A stretch of DNA of 64,000 nt, taken from assembly GCF_047675955.1 (NCBI RefSeq), contig NC_132910.1:97242923-97306922 (forward strand), read 5' to 3'. Source of the DNA: Chlorocebus sabaeus (taxonomy: Eukaryota; Chordata; Mammalia; Primates; Cercopithecidae). Shown here piece by piece: positions 50,312 through 63,684 of the stretch (positions are counted from its first letter, which is position 1; every line of letters starts with the position of its first letter). The notes below the pieces were generated by a model. That model worked only from the letters and a program-made list of their open reading frames with translations. It searched no databases and was not told the origin of the DNA. Position numbers and translations under genes: made by a program.

Positions 50312-51240
50312 CTGATAGGAATAAAAAATGGCATAACTTTTCTGAAAATTAATGTGGTAATACATATCAAGGACTATATAATTCATATTCTTGGACCCCA
50401 GAATTTTATGACTAGGAATTTATCCTAAAGATATAAAAAGTGATTGTAAATATTTATACACAAAATTGATCATCACAATGTTATTTATTAGAGCAAAATC
50501 TGGAAACAAATGTCCAAAAATAGGAGAATCATTTAAAAAGTTAAAATCTAATTGGATTGTTATGAGCTATTAAATACCCTGTTGATGAGAATGCAGGTGT
50601 ACAGAATCTCTCCCCTACTTTATCAATAGGTGTATAAATTGGCATAACCTATAGAGAGCACAACCTGGCAATTCATTCCTTCATTTAAGTAATACTTACT
50701 GAGCACCTGGTACCATTCTAGGTACTTGGAATATCTGTTACAACTTAAACTACATATATCATTTGACCTAGCAATTCCACTTCTAGGAATTTATCCTTCA
50801 CATATGTTTCCAAATATAGGAAATAATATATTTTTAGGTTATCCTTTGCAACATGTTTGTAATAGCAAAACCTTGTAAATTAACTAAATGTTCATCAATA
50901 GAGGACAACAAAAATACATCATGACACAACCATACAACAGAATACTATTTGGTGTACAAAAAAAATGGGGTTCTTTATGTGTTTAGATGAAACAATGTAC
51001 CAGATACGTTTTTTAAGTAAAATAAGTTAAGGTGCCAAACAGTATGAAATCTGTAGGGGGGTAGAATACACATGTGTATGTTTCACATGGAATATCTCTG
51101 GAAAGGTACACAGAAATTGTTAACATTGTCTGTCTCCAGAGAAGAAAACTGGATAGTTGGTGGAAGAGTGAAAAAAAAAGACACATATCTTTATACCTTT
51201 TAATTCTGAACTATGTGAATAAATCATATGTTCATAAGAG
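50312..51240 (+). mobile_element. Two consecutive L1M-type 3' segments
   Basis: 50312-50560 and 50590-51240 each repeat the landmarks 'aggaatttatcc', 'gttatttattagagcaaaa'/'gtttgtaatagcaaaac' and 'tccatcaata'-like words, ending with ctggaaaggtacacagaaat and ctatgtgaataaatcatat. A small L2/MIR-like piece (cattccttcatttaagtaat) sits at about 50670-50740. Confidence 0.65.
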
Positions 51241-53656
51241 TAAATAAACATTTTTGTTATAATATAGAAAGAAAATTTAAATAATATTAAATTATGTTCA
51301 AGGTAGATAATGTTACATGAAAAGAATAGGATAAGATTACATGTGTATATGTGTATAGGTCCACAATATGGGTATAAACATACTTACATTCACATACAAT
51401 TTTATTTTTAAAATATTATGCATATAAAACATATTTTTTAAAAAGGACTAAAAAATGGATGTTAATAGTTAATAGTAGTTATTTTTAATCTTTCTAATCT
51501 TTCTACAATAAGTAAATACCACTTTTATTACAACAGAAACAAGTTATAAAAACTAAAATGTGCTCAGAAAATACTGCTGACCTAATAAATGATAATTAGA
51601 AATTGCCACTGCATCAGGATGATGATACAGTAAAGAACCGAGCAAAACGAGTCACAACAGCCAACCATGTTGGCTCATAAGGGGCCTCTTAACAATAGGA
51701 AAGTGCTTCTAAGAAAGATTTTCAAGACTTTCACAAAATCCCAGAGTCATATATTTTTCCATATCTTCTTCATAAAACCATAAAGATAAAACAAGATAAT
51801 AACAGAAAAGAACAAGCAAGTAAACCCTGTAAATCCTAAAATAGTTATTATTTCATACATACCCATGTAGAATTTTGGGCCACATAGTCAAATAAGTGCC
51901 ATCATGAATAATCAAAAAGTTGGCTCTGCATCATAGTTTGTTTATTCACATGTAATATAGGTCAAAATTCATTAAAATAAACTTAAGAAGACACTCCACA
52001 TCATGTACTGATTGTACCAGAGTCTCACTGACAGCATCAAGCATTGCTTAAAACCAGGGCTCTGATTGGGACACAGAAATATTTTCATTAGACACCGATT
52101 TATCTTGTAACCCTTCATCTGACCATTTCATTCATTTGCTGAGAGTCAGGCTCATAGCTCTGGGCTTGAAACAAACAGCATAAGTCTAAAGTTTAGAGTT
52201 TGCTATATTTGCTTTTCTGCTAATAGGATAAAAAATAATAATTTTTACAGAAAAATAAAGAAAAACTTGCATCGTCTGCCCTACTCAGGACCTTTTTTCA
52301 GCCCCTGAGTCTCCTGCTCACATTTGTTTCTATCCCCAGCACCATGCCTTGTAGCCATAAGCACTTAATTGATATTTGTTTAAACAAATTCACCCTGCCA
52401 CAGTTGGCTAAGAAACAAATCCTCCGAAACTACAGGTTTGAAGTGAACTAAATATGAATTTTAAATGTGACCATATTTCACTTCAATACAACAAAATTTC
52501 AAAAAACTAGAAATTAATAGTCATAAAACTGAAGACTCAGCATTGCATTAGTACAGCGTCCTTTATAATTTTAACGAATTAGTAAAATAAATTTTAGAAT
52601 ACATGTCATTAAATCAATGTATGAGTCATACAAGAAATGTTCAGTATAAATCAAACTTGAATGGGACCAACACAAATGCTTCCAAATAAACTCAAATCAA
52701 TAATAATTCACTGTCTCCCGTGTGCAAAAATGAACTATTTTAGGACCTAATAAGATATGCAAATCGTAATCCCCACTGAAATGAATTTAGGATTACTAAC
52801 TAGTAAACAAATATGACTGCTACCTCCTAAGTTACAAGTTACCCATGAAATTAGCAGGGTTTAGAAGTGGTTTAATATTACACAATGATACAATCTAGGA
52901 CATCTTAAGTTAAATGGCTTTTGAAAATGACTTAATGTTGTATTCGTTTGAAAAGGGCTTTTCATGGAAGAAATGGCTCTGCTGCTTAGATACCACGATA
53001 AAGCACGAGATAATGGCATTTCATTAGATCCAAATTAGCTGGATGACTCTGAAGGTTTCTTAGGTGCTTACAAAAGAAGTCAGTCCTTAGAGAAATGCTG
53101 ACAGCTGTGACATTCTTCCTTCTTCAACTCCTTCATCCCATAAAGTTATCTGCTTCACAGAATCGCATTAAGAAGCTAAGGAGTGAGAGAAATCAAGTCG
53201 CTTTCTGGATTTCCCATGGCACAAATAACAGCTGTAGCCATTAAGCAGCCACCAGGGGACATAGAGCAACATCCCAAGTAAAGGACTTGGGTTAGAAAGC
53301 TGCTCCATAAAGAGCATTTGCCAAGGTCAGCAGGAAGACTTCCAAACAAGACCAGTCCAACATTATGGTAGTGGCAAATATCTTTCTGTATCACTGTGCC
53401 CCACATTTGAGAACCAATATTAGAACTCATATGTTGACAGAACAAAAGTCTGTGCCCTGTAAGTAGTAATCATGGTCCTCTCATATCAATATTGTTTACC
53501 AAAATTGGAATTTGACATACTAGGAAATCTCATCCCGTGTCAGTTATTTTCAGAAGAGCAAGTAATCACAGAAAATATTTACAATTCTTGAGACACAATT
53601 TATCAGTTATAGACACTACACAATGATCCTATGTATATGAAAAAATACCCCAATGA

Positions 53657-53956
53657 GGCCGGGCATGGTGGCTTACGCCTGTAATCGCAACACTTTGGGA
53701 GGCTGAAGTGGGTGAATTATTTGAGGTCAGGAGGTTGAGACCAGCCTGGCCAATGTAGTGAAACCCCATCTCTATTAAAAATACAAAAATTAGCCAGGCA
53801 TGGTGGTGGGTACCTGTAGTCCCAGCTATTTGGGAGGCTGAGACAGGAGAATCACTTGAACCCAGGAGGTGGAGGTTGCAGTGAGCTGAGATGGCACTAC
53901 TGCCCTCCAGCCTGGGCAACAGAGTGAGATTCTGTCTCAAAAAAAAAAAAAAAAAT
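53657..53956 (+). mobile_element. AluS
   Basis: ggccgggcatggtggcttac to agattctgtctcaaaa, complete dimer with A tail. Confidence 0.94.
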
Positions 53957-54411
53957 GAAAAGATTTATACCAACCTGATGGCTATAGAATACATAAATTT
54001 AGTAAAGTCATATTTTTTCCATGTTGCTACTAGGGTGGTCTAAGAAGGAAATAACTAAATTTAGTCTTCATTCAAATCACACTTAAAATAAATAAAGGTA
54101 AGACATGATGCTGGACCAGACTTTTAATTTTTAAAGCCATTTCCAAAAACAAAAAAAACCTTCTTATAGTGAGATATTCCCATCTACATAAGAACAGGAT
54201 GTTAGAATGATAGTTTTATGTAATTTCTTCAAGAGCAAATGGGTATTTTCTCCTCTCTCATTTTCTTCCATTGTAAGTCAAAAGAGAATCATAAATTCTA
54301 CTCTTCCTCTCTCACAAGTAAATGTAAAAATGTCTGGATTTCTTTACTTCCAAGAGAATCTCATGTTTGGTGAAACCTGAATCAGTAAATAACATTACAT
54401 ATATATGGGTA

Positions 54412-54466
54412 TGCTGTGTGTGTGTGTGGATCTCTGTGTGTGTATATATATACACACACACACACG
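54412..54466. repeat. TG/TA/CA tract with a perfect 26-bp palindrome
   Basis: (TG)n then (TA)n then (CA)n; 54435-54460 reads the same on both strands, centred on the TATATA core. Confidence 0.95.
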
Positions 54467-54986
54467 TGTCAAATGAAAAACACCAATATTTCTCTTAAAA
54501 CATCTATTAATATTTAATAGATATGCTAAGGAACAGTAAGCTTTTCTAAATAAAAATTAGTTAAGTTATGATAAATTAAGCATTATTTGAATAGCATGAG
54601 TCCTAGGAACCAAAGATGATCCACAAAAGTTATGGAAACCAAACTGAACATCAACAGCTCAAATGTGCCCAGGCATAGTAGGTACCACTGTAGTTACCAC
54701 CATAAGCTGAGGTAGAACTAAAGTAGATGCTTCAGTTCAGCTGTCATATTAAAAACACACTCATTATAACCACATCCTCAGGACCCATACTGCTCAACTG
54801 TACAGCTTTTATAATGCATGTATGTAGGAATGAAACACAAGTCCTTTGCCGACCAAGTTATCTTCTGCTACAGTGAATCCTTCAGATTATAGCTATAAAT
54901 AGCTTTACCAAAGGACTCTGAAATTTAAGGTAAGTACAAATTAAATTTTTCTCCCTGCTTTTCATGTATCCCATAAATGACAGTAC

Positions 54987-55069
54987 CTCTGTTTTCAATG
55001 ACAGTCCACTGTTAAAGAATATTGTTGCAACAGCAATGTAGGATACAGTTATTTCTGGCTTCAGTGGTC
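54987..55069 (-). CDS. SLC10A7: SLC10A7 coding exon 2 (residues 34-61)
   Basis: 83 nt. The acceptor is tctctttttag and the donor gtactg. The split glycine codon (G + GA) joins exon 1 to PLKPEITVSYIAVATIFFN... and the exon ends after SLKTE in phase 0. Residues about 40-58 form the second hydrophobic segment, typical of the SLC10/BASS fold. The length is not a multiple of three, so skipping it would shift the frame. Intron 1 upstream is 4552 bp and intron 2 downstream is 7153 bp. Confidence 0.97.
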
Positions 55070-55143
55070 CTAAAAAGAGAAAAATGAGTTATTGTTAGAA
55101 AAGAATTTCAATAGATAACTTGGCACAAAAGAAGAATCTATTT

Positions 55144-55433
55144 GTTCACGCCTGTAATCCCAACACTTTAGGAGGCCGAGGCAAGTAGATCACTTGAGGC
55201 CAGGAGTTCAAGACCAGACTGGCCAACATGGCAAAACCCAGTCTCTGCTAAAAATACAAAAATTAGCCTGACATGGTGATGCATGCCTGTAATCCCAGCT
55301 CCTTGGGAGGCTGAGTGGGAGGATTACCTGAGCCCAGGAGGCAGAGGTTGCAGTGAGACGAGATCACACCATTGCACTACAGCCTGGGCAACAAAGCAAG
55401 ACTCTGTTTCAAAATAATAATAATAATAATAAT
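55144..55433 (+). mobile_element. Alu with (AAT)n tail
   Basis: Lacks the first 14 or so bases; cacgcctgtaatcccaacac to actctgtttcaaaa, then aataataataat. Confidence 0.92.
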
Positions 55434-55809
55434 CTACTGAAGGACAACAAATGGTACTTTAGATATCAGTGTCACCCCTAGTGTCCTACTGTCCCAACAG
55501 AGGTAAGCATTTGTGTGATACAGCCTAACTCCAGAGAGCATTTTCCAGAGGGCAAGGACCATGGCTGTCTTGCTCAGCACAGTATCTTCAGACCAGAAGA
55601 ATAAAGCAGCACACAGGAGAGCACGTAAGCAACATCCCTCAATACAGGTCCTAATTATATCTATCATGGTATCAGCGCTTATATAACAATCAAAATACCC
55701 CCGAACCCAAAGAAGAGTATCAACGGAAGAGGTTCCCTTCTCTTTAGCAAATATTATTTCATTTCTTCTAGGATACCAGAAACAAAAGCTTTTAATCACA
55801 CACGTATTC

Positions 55810-55995
55810 AGTTCTGCCCAAGAGTATTCATTCTACAAATACTTACTAAGAACTTGCCATGTGAATGAGATAATGCATATAAAGTACTCAATAATATATT
55901 GCTATGACTGTAATTATTATTAAATTATGCTAGGCCCTAGAGATACGTGGTGACCCAGCCAGGCTTGATCCCTGCCTTCCAGGAAATCCTCTCTG
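55810..55995 (-). repeat. L2 3' end with MIR-like patch
   Basis: tattcattctacaaatactt, then taagaacttgccatgtg and gctaggccctagagatacgt, then ttgatccctgccttccagga match the L2 complement; a MIR-like 'ataaagtactcaataatat' lies between. Confidence 0.55.
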
Positions 55996-56175
55996 GAGTT
56001 AGGATGGCAGCATTCAAATGTGTTAACACTGTGAGAACAATAGTTAAAAGTATCATTTGTGAGTTGATATAAGTATCATTTGTGACATGTCCACAATTGG
56101 CTTGAAGACCTAATGTGCTAACAAAGAACAACATTCTTTCAAAAAATGCAGTCCTGAGAAAATGACATTTTATAC

Positions 56176-56402
56176 CTGTATACCAATGGTTCTCCAGCAG
56201 TGGCAATCTTGCCCTCCATGGACATTTGGCAATGTTTAGAAATGTTTTTTGGTTGTCATAACTTGGGGGATAGGATGTGCTACTAACATCTACTGGGTAG
56301 AGACCAAGAATTCTATTAAACATCTTGGAAGCCATAGAACAGCCCCTCCAACAACAAAAATTATCATGTTCAAAATGTCAATGTGCCAAAGCTGAGAAAT
56401 CT
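56176..56402 (+). mobile_element. hAT-Charlie-type nonautonomous DNA transposon
   Basis: ccaatggttctccagcagtg at the left and ccaaagctgagaaatct at the right are diverged hAT-type ends. The interior has ggacatttggcaatgtttag, gatgtgctactaacatctac and acagcccctccaacaac in family order. Subfamily not named. Confidence 0.65.
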
Positions 56403-56459
56403 TAGTATATGGCAACATTTAAAAAAATCTAAGATCATCTCATATATGCCATTCTATTC

Positions 56460-56895
56460 AGTCCTCTTGTACTAGATTGAATAGTGTCCCCCACTCCCAA
56501 AATTCATGCCCACCCAGAACCTGTGAATGTGACTTTTTTGGAAATAGGGTCTTTGCAGATGTAATCAAGTTAAGATGAGGTATTATTGGATTAGGAGGAT
56601 CATTAATCCAATAACCGGTATTCTTAAAAGATGGAAATTTGGACACAGACACATGCACAGGGAAGACAGCCATGTGGTGACAGAGGTGGAGAGTGGAGTT
56701 ATATTGCCACAATCCAAGGAATGGCTGGCAACCACCACAAGCTAGAAGATGCAAAGGATTCTTTCCCAGATGTCCTTTGGAGAACATCTTGACCTCAGAC
56801 TTCTGGCCTCTAGAACTGTGAGAGAATAAATTTCTGTTGTATTGAGCCACCTGGTTCATGGTAATTAGTTGTGGCAGCCCTAAGAAACTAATACA
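56460..56895 (+). mobile_element. Solo LTR, ERVL-MaLR (MLT1/MST-like)
   Basis: gattgaatagtgtcccccac, ggaaatagggtctttgcaga, agccatgtggtgacagaggt, ctctagaactgtgagagaat with AATAAA, and aagaaactaatacac occur in order for this LTR family. No internal proviral sequence follows. Confidence 0.75.
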
Positions 56896-56999
56896 CTCAC
56901 TTAGGCAAAACAACAGGACAACAATCATGGCTCCTCCATAGCCTGAAACTCTCTACTTGCTCGATATATGGACAGAAGACCAAGCTCAGGAAAAAACAA

Positions 57000-57356
57000 C
57001 ACATATATATAATATAATATAAATATTATATAACATAATATATAATAATAAAGTCTTCATATATAACATAACATAAATACATTATGTATATAACATATTT
57101 TATATATTATGTATATAACATATTTTTTATATATGTTATATATATTAGATAATGTTATATACATAATATATAATATACATAATATTTCAAGGCCCCTCTG
57201 AGAGAGAATATATATTATACATAATATATTATACATAATATATGATAATATATTATACATAATATATTATACATAATATATGATAATATATTATACATAA
57301 TATATATCATAATATATTATATTATTTAACATAATATACAATATTTTATATATAGA
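57000..57356. repeat. A+T palindromic minisatellite-like tract
   Basis: Almost pure A/T, built from TATTATACATAATA words. A unit with 38-bp period repeats at about 57211-57303 and is itself nearly palindromic. Interrupted once by caaggcccctctgagagaga at about 57188-57207; ends in (GA)n. Confidence 0.93.
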
Positions 57357-59960
<2,604 letters not shown>

Positions 59961-60282
59961 CGCGCCTTCGAATACACGCGCACAAACGCCCCCAGCGCCT
60001 CCGGCCGCGGGCTCGCAGGTGCAGATGCTTTGAAAGGAAGAACTTGGACCAGGCCGACAAACGTGGGCAATCGGGCAAGGGAGACTGACGGCCGGATGGG
60101 GCTAACAAACCCACCGCTGCCGAGACCTGCGGAACTTTCTAAATGACAAGGGGTCAGGGAGAGCGTCGTAAGGCGCCACAGCCAGCAAGCTTCACTGATT
60201 GTCCTTCTCTAACAAACCTTTAGGCACAGCCACCCACGTTTCTGGAGCATATCTCCATGGAGAGCCTCTCTTTTGCTGTGCC

Positions 60283-60930
60283 ATGACTCCGCGGGCAGGG
60301 CTGACGTGTGTTTGGGGCAAGGGATTTCTCCGTTGGAGCTGCGACAGCGGGATGCAAGTCTGGCGACGCGCTTCTTCGAGACATTACGGCGCTTCCACGA
60401 CGCCAGCGCTGACGTGTGCCCGGGCGGGAGGGGAGGCCACTGGATATGCGAGTTCCCAGCCTGAGCTGCCGGAGTTAGAGGTGTCCGCGCGGGAAAGTGG
60501 CTCGCTGGTGGGCGGGGAGCCTTACTCCTGGCGGTGGGTTGAAAATCCCGCGCCGGGCAGACGCCCACGTTTGCTGAACCCCGGCTTGCTGGCGTTGGCT
60601 GCAACCCAAGGAAGGTGGGCCGGACCTCGCCAGGTCGCTCGCCTGCGGGTGGGCATTTGGCCCGGATCCCCTTCCCTCCGCGGCCCACACCTGTCTCCGG
60701 GACTGGGGAGGACTGCAGGGATCGGGGCAGATTTGCCTTTGCGGGCGAGAGTGAGAGTTCAAGTCTTCCCACCAACCAAGCTACTCGCGGGCGAAGTGGG
60801 GTCTGCGCTGGCAAGCCCCTGGGCGTGCGGGTGCCCGCTCTGGCTCAACCCCAGGGCTGACCTACCCAAGCCACAGGAAAACTCTGGGAAGAGGGTCGGG
60901 GATTCCAAAGCGGAGGTGGTGGGGGATTGA
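60283..60930 (+). CDS. Unassigned 215-codon open frame across the CpG island (probably chance)
   Basis: Starts at an ATG with G at -3 (tgccATGa) and stays open for 215 codons to TGA, running away from SLC10A7. The predicted product is rich in Arg, Gly, Ala and Pro with no domain, signal peptide or membrane segment I recognise. Long open frames are expected by chance in G+C-rich DNA because stop codons are scarce; an overlapping minus-strand frame is also open. It could at most be part of a divergent promoter transcript. Confidence 0.12.
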   Translation: MTPRAGLTCVWGKGFLRWSCDSGMQVWRRASSRHYGASTTPALTCARAGGEATGYASSQPELPELEVSARESGSLVGGEPYSWRWVENPAPGRRPRLLNPGLLALAATQGRWAGPRQVARLRVGIWPGSPSLRGPHLSPGLGRTAGIGADLPLRARVRVQVFPPTKLLAGEVGSALASPWACGCPLWLNPRADLPKPQENSGKRVGDSKAEVVGD

Positions 60931-61819
60931 GTCTGAGAGGTTGGGGAGTCCTACCTTCCCTTGCCACGAGTGCTAGTTCTGTCTTCCAGTTTCTTCCTTG
61001 AAATGTCTTGTAGCAACCAGTGACATTGATGGTTTCATGAATGGACTTCCTACCGGTAGACCCTGCAAGAGCATGAACTCCTCTGTATCATTCAACCAGA
61101 TGAAGAAAGAAAGAAAAAAGTATGTGACGTTTTCAAATAACCTGGCATCTGCCACTTTAATGCTTAAAAATAGAACTTAAGGTTTGGAAGAGATTGTTTC
61201 GTGATGCCAGACTTTAATTCTGAATTTATTCAAAGCTGAAAAGACACTCGTCGTGTCATTTCCTCTATTTAATTCAGCTTTGTCTTGATGGCACGACTTC
61301 CAGAAACTAAGCCACTTTAAGAGTTGTGCTCCCAGTTGTAGGTTACACAGTACCAAGTGTCATCTAATTATACATCAGGCAACATGAAAAAAAAATTAAT
61401 CTCAAGATAAAAAGAACTTAACGGGGAGACATAGATGACATTAAACAGTTTACTCTGAAAAGAGACAGGTACATGAAATATGATAAAATTTGATGTTAAT
61501 TGTCAGGCAGGCAGAAGATAAGTGAAGATAAATGAAAGATAGTTTACAACATAATTATTTTCTTATAGTAATTTCTTAGTAGGTTAAAGAGTCATACGTC
61601 TCAGTCATTGAAGGCATAGCTTCATATTAAAACATCATTAAACATTAAGTTTACAGAAATTGAGCTGTTTTAACTTTACAGCTGTTCACAAATTATTTAC
61701 TAAGACCTCTTTGATCTGTTTAGAGCAGAATCTAACTCAGAGATTTTTTTGTTTTGTTTTTAATGGCACTTAAAGGAAAAGAATATAAGGTACTGTGAAT
61801 TATATTCTCTTAAGGCCTG
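60900..61819. other. Upstream flank without recognised feature
   Basis: Sequence returns to A+T-rich beyond the CpG island. A short inverted repeat, CAAAGCTGAA against TTCAGCTTTG, lies about 61230-61290. No exon, RNA gene or named repeat is seen. Confidence 0.6.
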
Positions 61820-62215
61820 TGTTTGTTTGCTGTGGATGCTGAAACAAATACTCGAACTTGGATGCCTTCAAAAAGCAGAAATTTATTATCTCACTAGTTC
61901 TAGAGGACAGAAGTCCAAAATCAAGATTTTGGCAGAGCCATACTCCCTCTGAAGGCTCTAGGGGAAAGTCCTTCCTTGCCTTTTCTAGTTTCTGGTGGTG
62001 CCTTCCTTGGCTGCTAGCTACAGTGCTCCAATCTCTGCCACTGCTTTCACATCACATTCTCCTCTGTATTTTTTTTCTAGCGGCCACGTTCTTCTAGTCT
62101 CTGCATCCATCTTCACATTGCACCTCCTCTTCTGTGCATCTTTTATAAAGACACTTGTCATTGGATTTAGAGCCTACCCAGATAATCCAAAATGATCTCT
62201 CAAGATCCTTAGCTC
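61820..62215 (-). mobile_element. MaLR-like LTR fragment, antisense
   Basis: tttattatctcactagttct, ctgaaggctctaggggaaag, tcttcacattgcacctcctc and gtcattggatttagagccta are the complement of the same LTR family as the copy at 56460-56895. Confidence 0.6.
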
Positions 62216-62671
62216 AATCACAGTAGTCCCCCCTTATTCTGGAAGGATATGTTCCAAGAACCTTAGGTAGATGCCTGAAACTGCTGGTTGTACTGAACCC
62301 TATCTATATATGCTATGGTATTTTTTCCTATACATACATCCCTATGATAATTTTTGGTTTATATATTAGGCACAGTAGGAGATGAACAAATAATTAATAC
62401 AGTCAGGCATCGCTTAACCACTGGGTTACCTTCTGAGAAATGCATGGTTAGGTGATTTCATCATTATAGAAACATCATAGAGTATACTTACACAAACCTA
62501 CATAATATAGTGTACAACACACCTAGACTATATAGTATAGCCTGTTGCTCCTAGGCTGCAAACCTATACAGCATATTACTATACTGAATACTGTAGGCAG
62601 TTGCAACACAGTGGTATTTGTGTATCTGAGCATATCTAAACACAGAAAAAGTATAGTACAATTACAGTATA

Positions 62672-62819
62672 AGAGGTTTTTTTTTAATGGAGTCAGACGT
62701 GGTGGTGTGTGCCGCTAGTCCCAGCTACTTCGAGAGGGTGAGATGGGAGACTCACTTGAATCCAGGAGTTTGAGGCCAGTCTGAGTAACATAACAAGATT
62801 CCATTTCTTTAGAAAAAAC
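62672..62819 (+). mobile_element. Alu monomer (FLAM/FRAM-like)
   Basis: Single Alu arm (tagtcccagctacttcgaga, ttgaatccaggagtttgagg). Flanked by ACAGTATA at 62664-62671 and 62820-62827. Confidence 0.75.
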
Positions 62820-63518
62820 ACAGTATACCTGTATAGAGCACTTACTATGAATGGAACCTGTAGGACTGGAAGTTGCCCTGGGTGGGTCAGTGAGTGAGTG
62901 GTGAAAGAATGTTAAGGCCTAGGACATTACACTATTGTAGACTTTATAAATACTATACTTGGGCTACATTTAATTTAACAGTAGTTTTTAAATTCAGTAA
63001 TAGATCTTAACTTACTATAACTTTTAACTTTATAAACTTTTTAATTTTTTGACTTTTTGACTTTTGTTACAGCACTTAGCTTAAAACACATTGTATAGCT
63101 GTCCAAAATATTTTCTTTATATTTTATTCTATAAGCTTTTTCTATTTACATTTTTGTTTTTACTTTTCTAAACTTTTTTTGAAAAACTAAGGCACACGTT
63201 TTGGCCTAGGCCTCACATGATCAGGATCATCAATATCACTGTCTTCTACCTCCACATCTTGTCCCTGTAGAAGGTCTTTAGGAGCAGTAACCTCTGTAGA
63301 GCTGTCATCTTATATGATAACAATGCCTTCTTCCAGAATATCTCCTGAAGGACCTGCCTCAGTCTCTTTGGGAGATATTGCTCTTTTCAGAAATATGTCT
63401 ATGGTGTTTTGCTTGATTTATTTTTTTCATCATAGATTTGCATAAATAATGTGTTGCATTATGATATTACAAATGACATTTTCACTAGATAATAGGAATT
63501 TTTCAGCTTCATTATAGT

Positions 63519-63684
63519 TCTTTTTTTTTTTTTTTTTTTTAAGAAAACGGGTCTCACTCTGTTGCACAAGCCTGAATGCAGTGGTGTGATCATAGCTCAC
63601 TGCAGTCTTGAGCTCCTGGGCTCAAGCGATCCCGTGTCAGCTTCCCAAGTAGCTGGGACCGCAGGCACACACCACCACACCCAG
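63519..63684 (-). mobile_element. Alu monomer, antisense
   Basis: T head, then gggtctcactctgttgcaca to cacaccaccacacccag: one arm only. Perfect 15-bp duplications CAGCTTCATTATAGT at 63504-63518 and 63685-63699. Confidence 0.9.

Larger units (their letters stand above)
47834..54986 (-). other. SLC10A7: SLC10A7 intron 2
   Basis: 7153 bp. Contains four Alus (48042-48354, 48366-48603, 49997-50300, 53657-53956), a MIR (48970-49130), L1 3' fragments (50312-51240) and a TG/CA palindrome (54412-54466). The stretches 49131-49996, 51420-53656 and 53957-54411 hold no element or exon I can name. Confidence 0.9.

Noticed and set aside
55434..55799. 121-codon minus-strand frame near exon 2
   Set aside because: No ATG context, splice border or homology, and it is not in register with SLC10A7; it lies in intron 1 next to an Alu tail.
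56458..56928. 156-codon minus-strand frame
   Set aside because: It is the antisense of a MaLR-like solo LTR, which explains the sequence.
57057..57260. 67-codon Ile/Tyr-rich frame
   Set aside because: Falls in the A+T palindromic tract; composition artefact.
60209..60814. 201-codon minus-strand frame in the CpG island
   Set aside because: Mirrors the plus-strand frame in G+C-rich DNA and lies upstream of the likely SLC10A7 start; no domain, and its first codon is not clearly an ATG in a good context.
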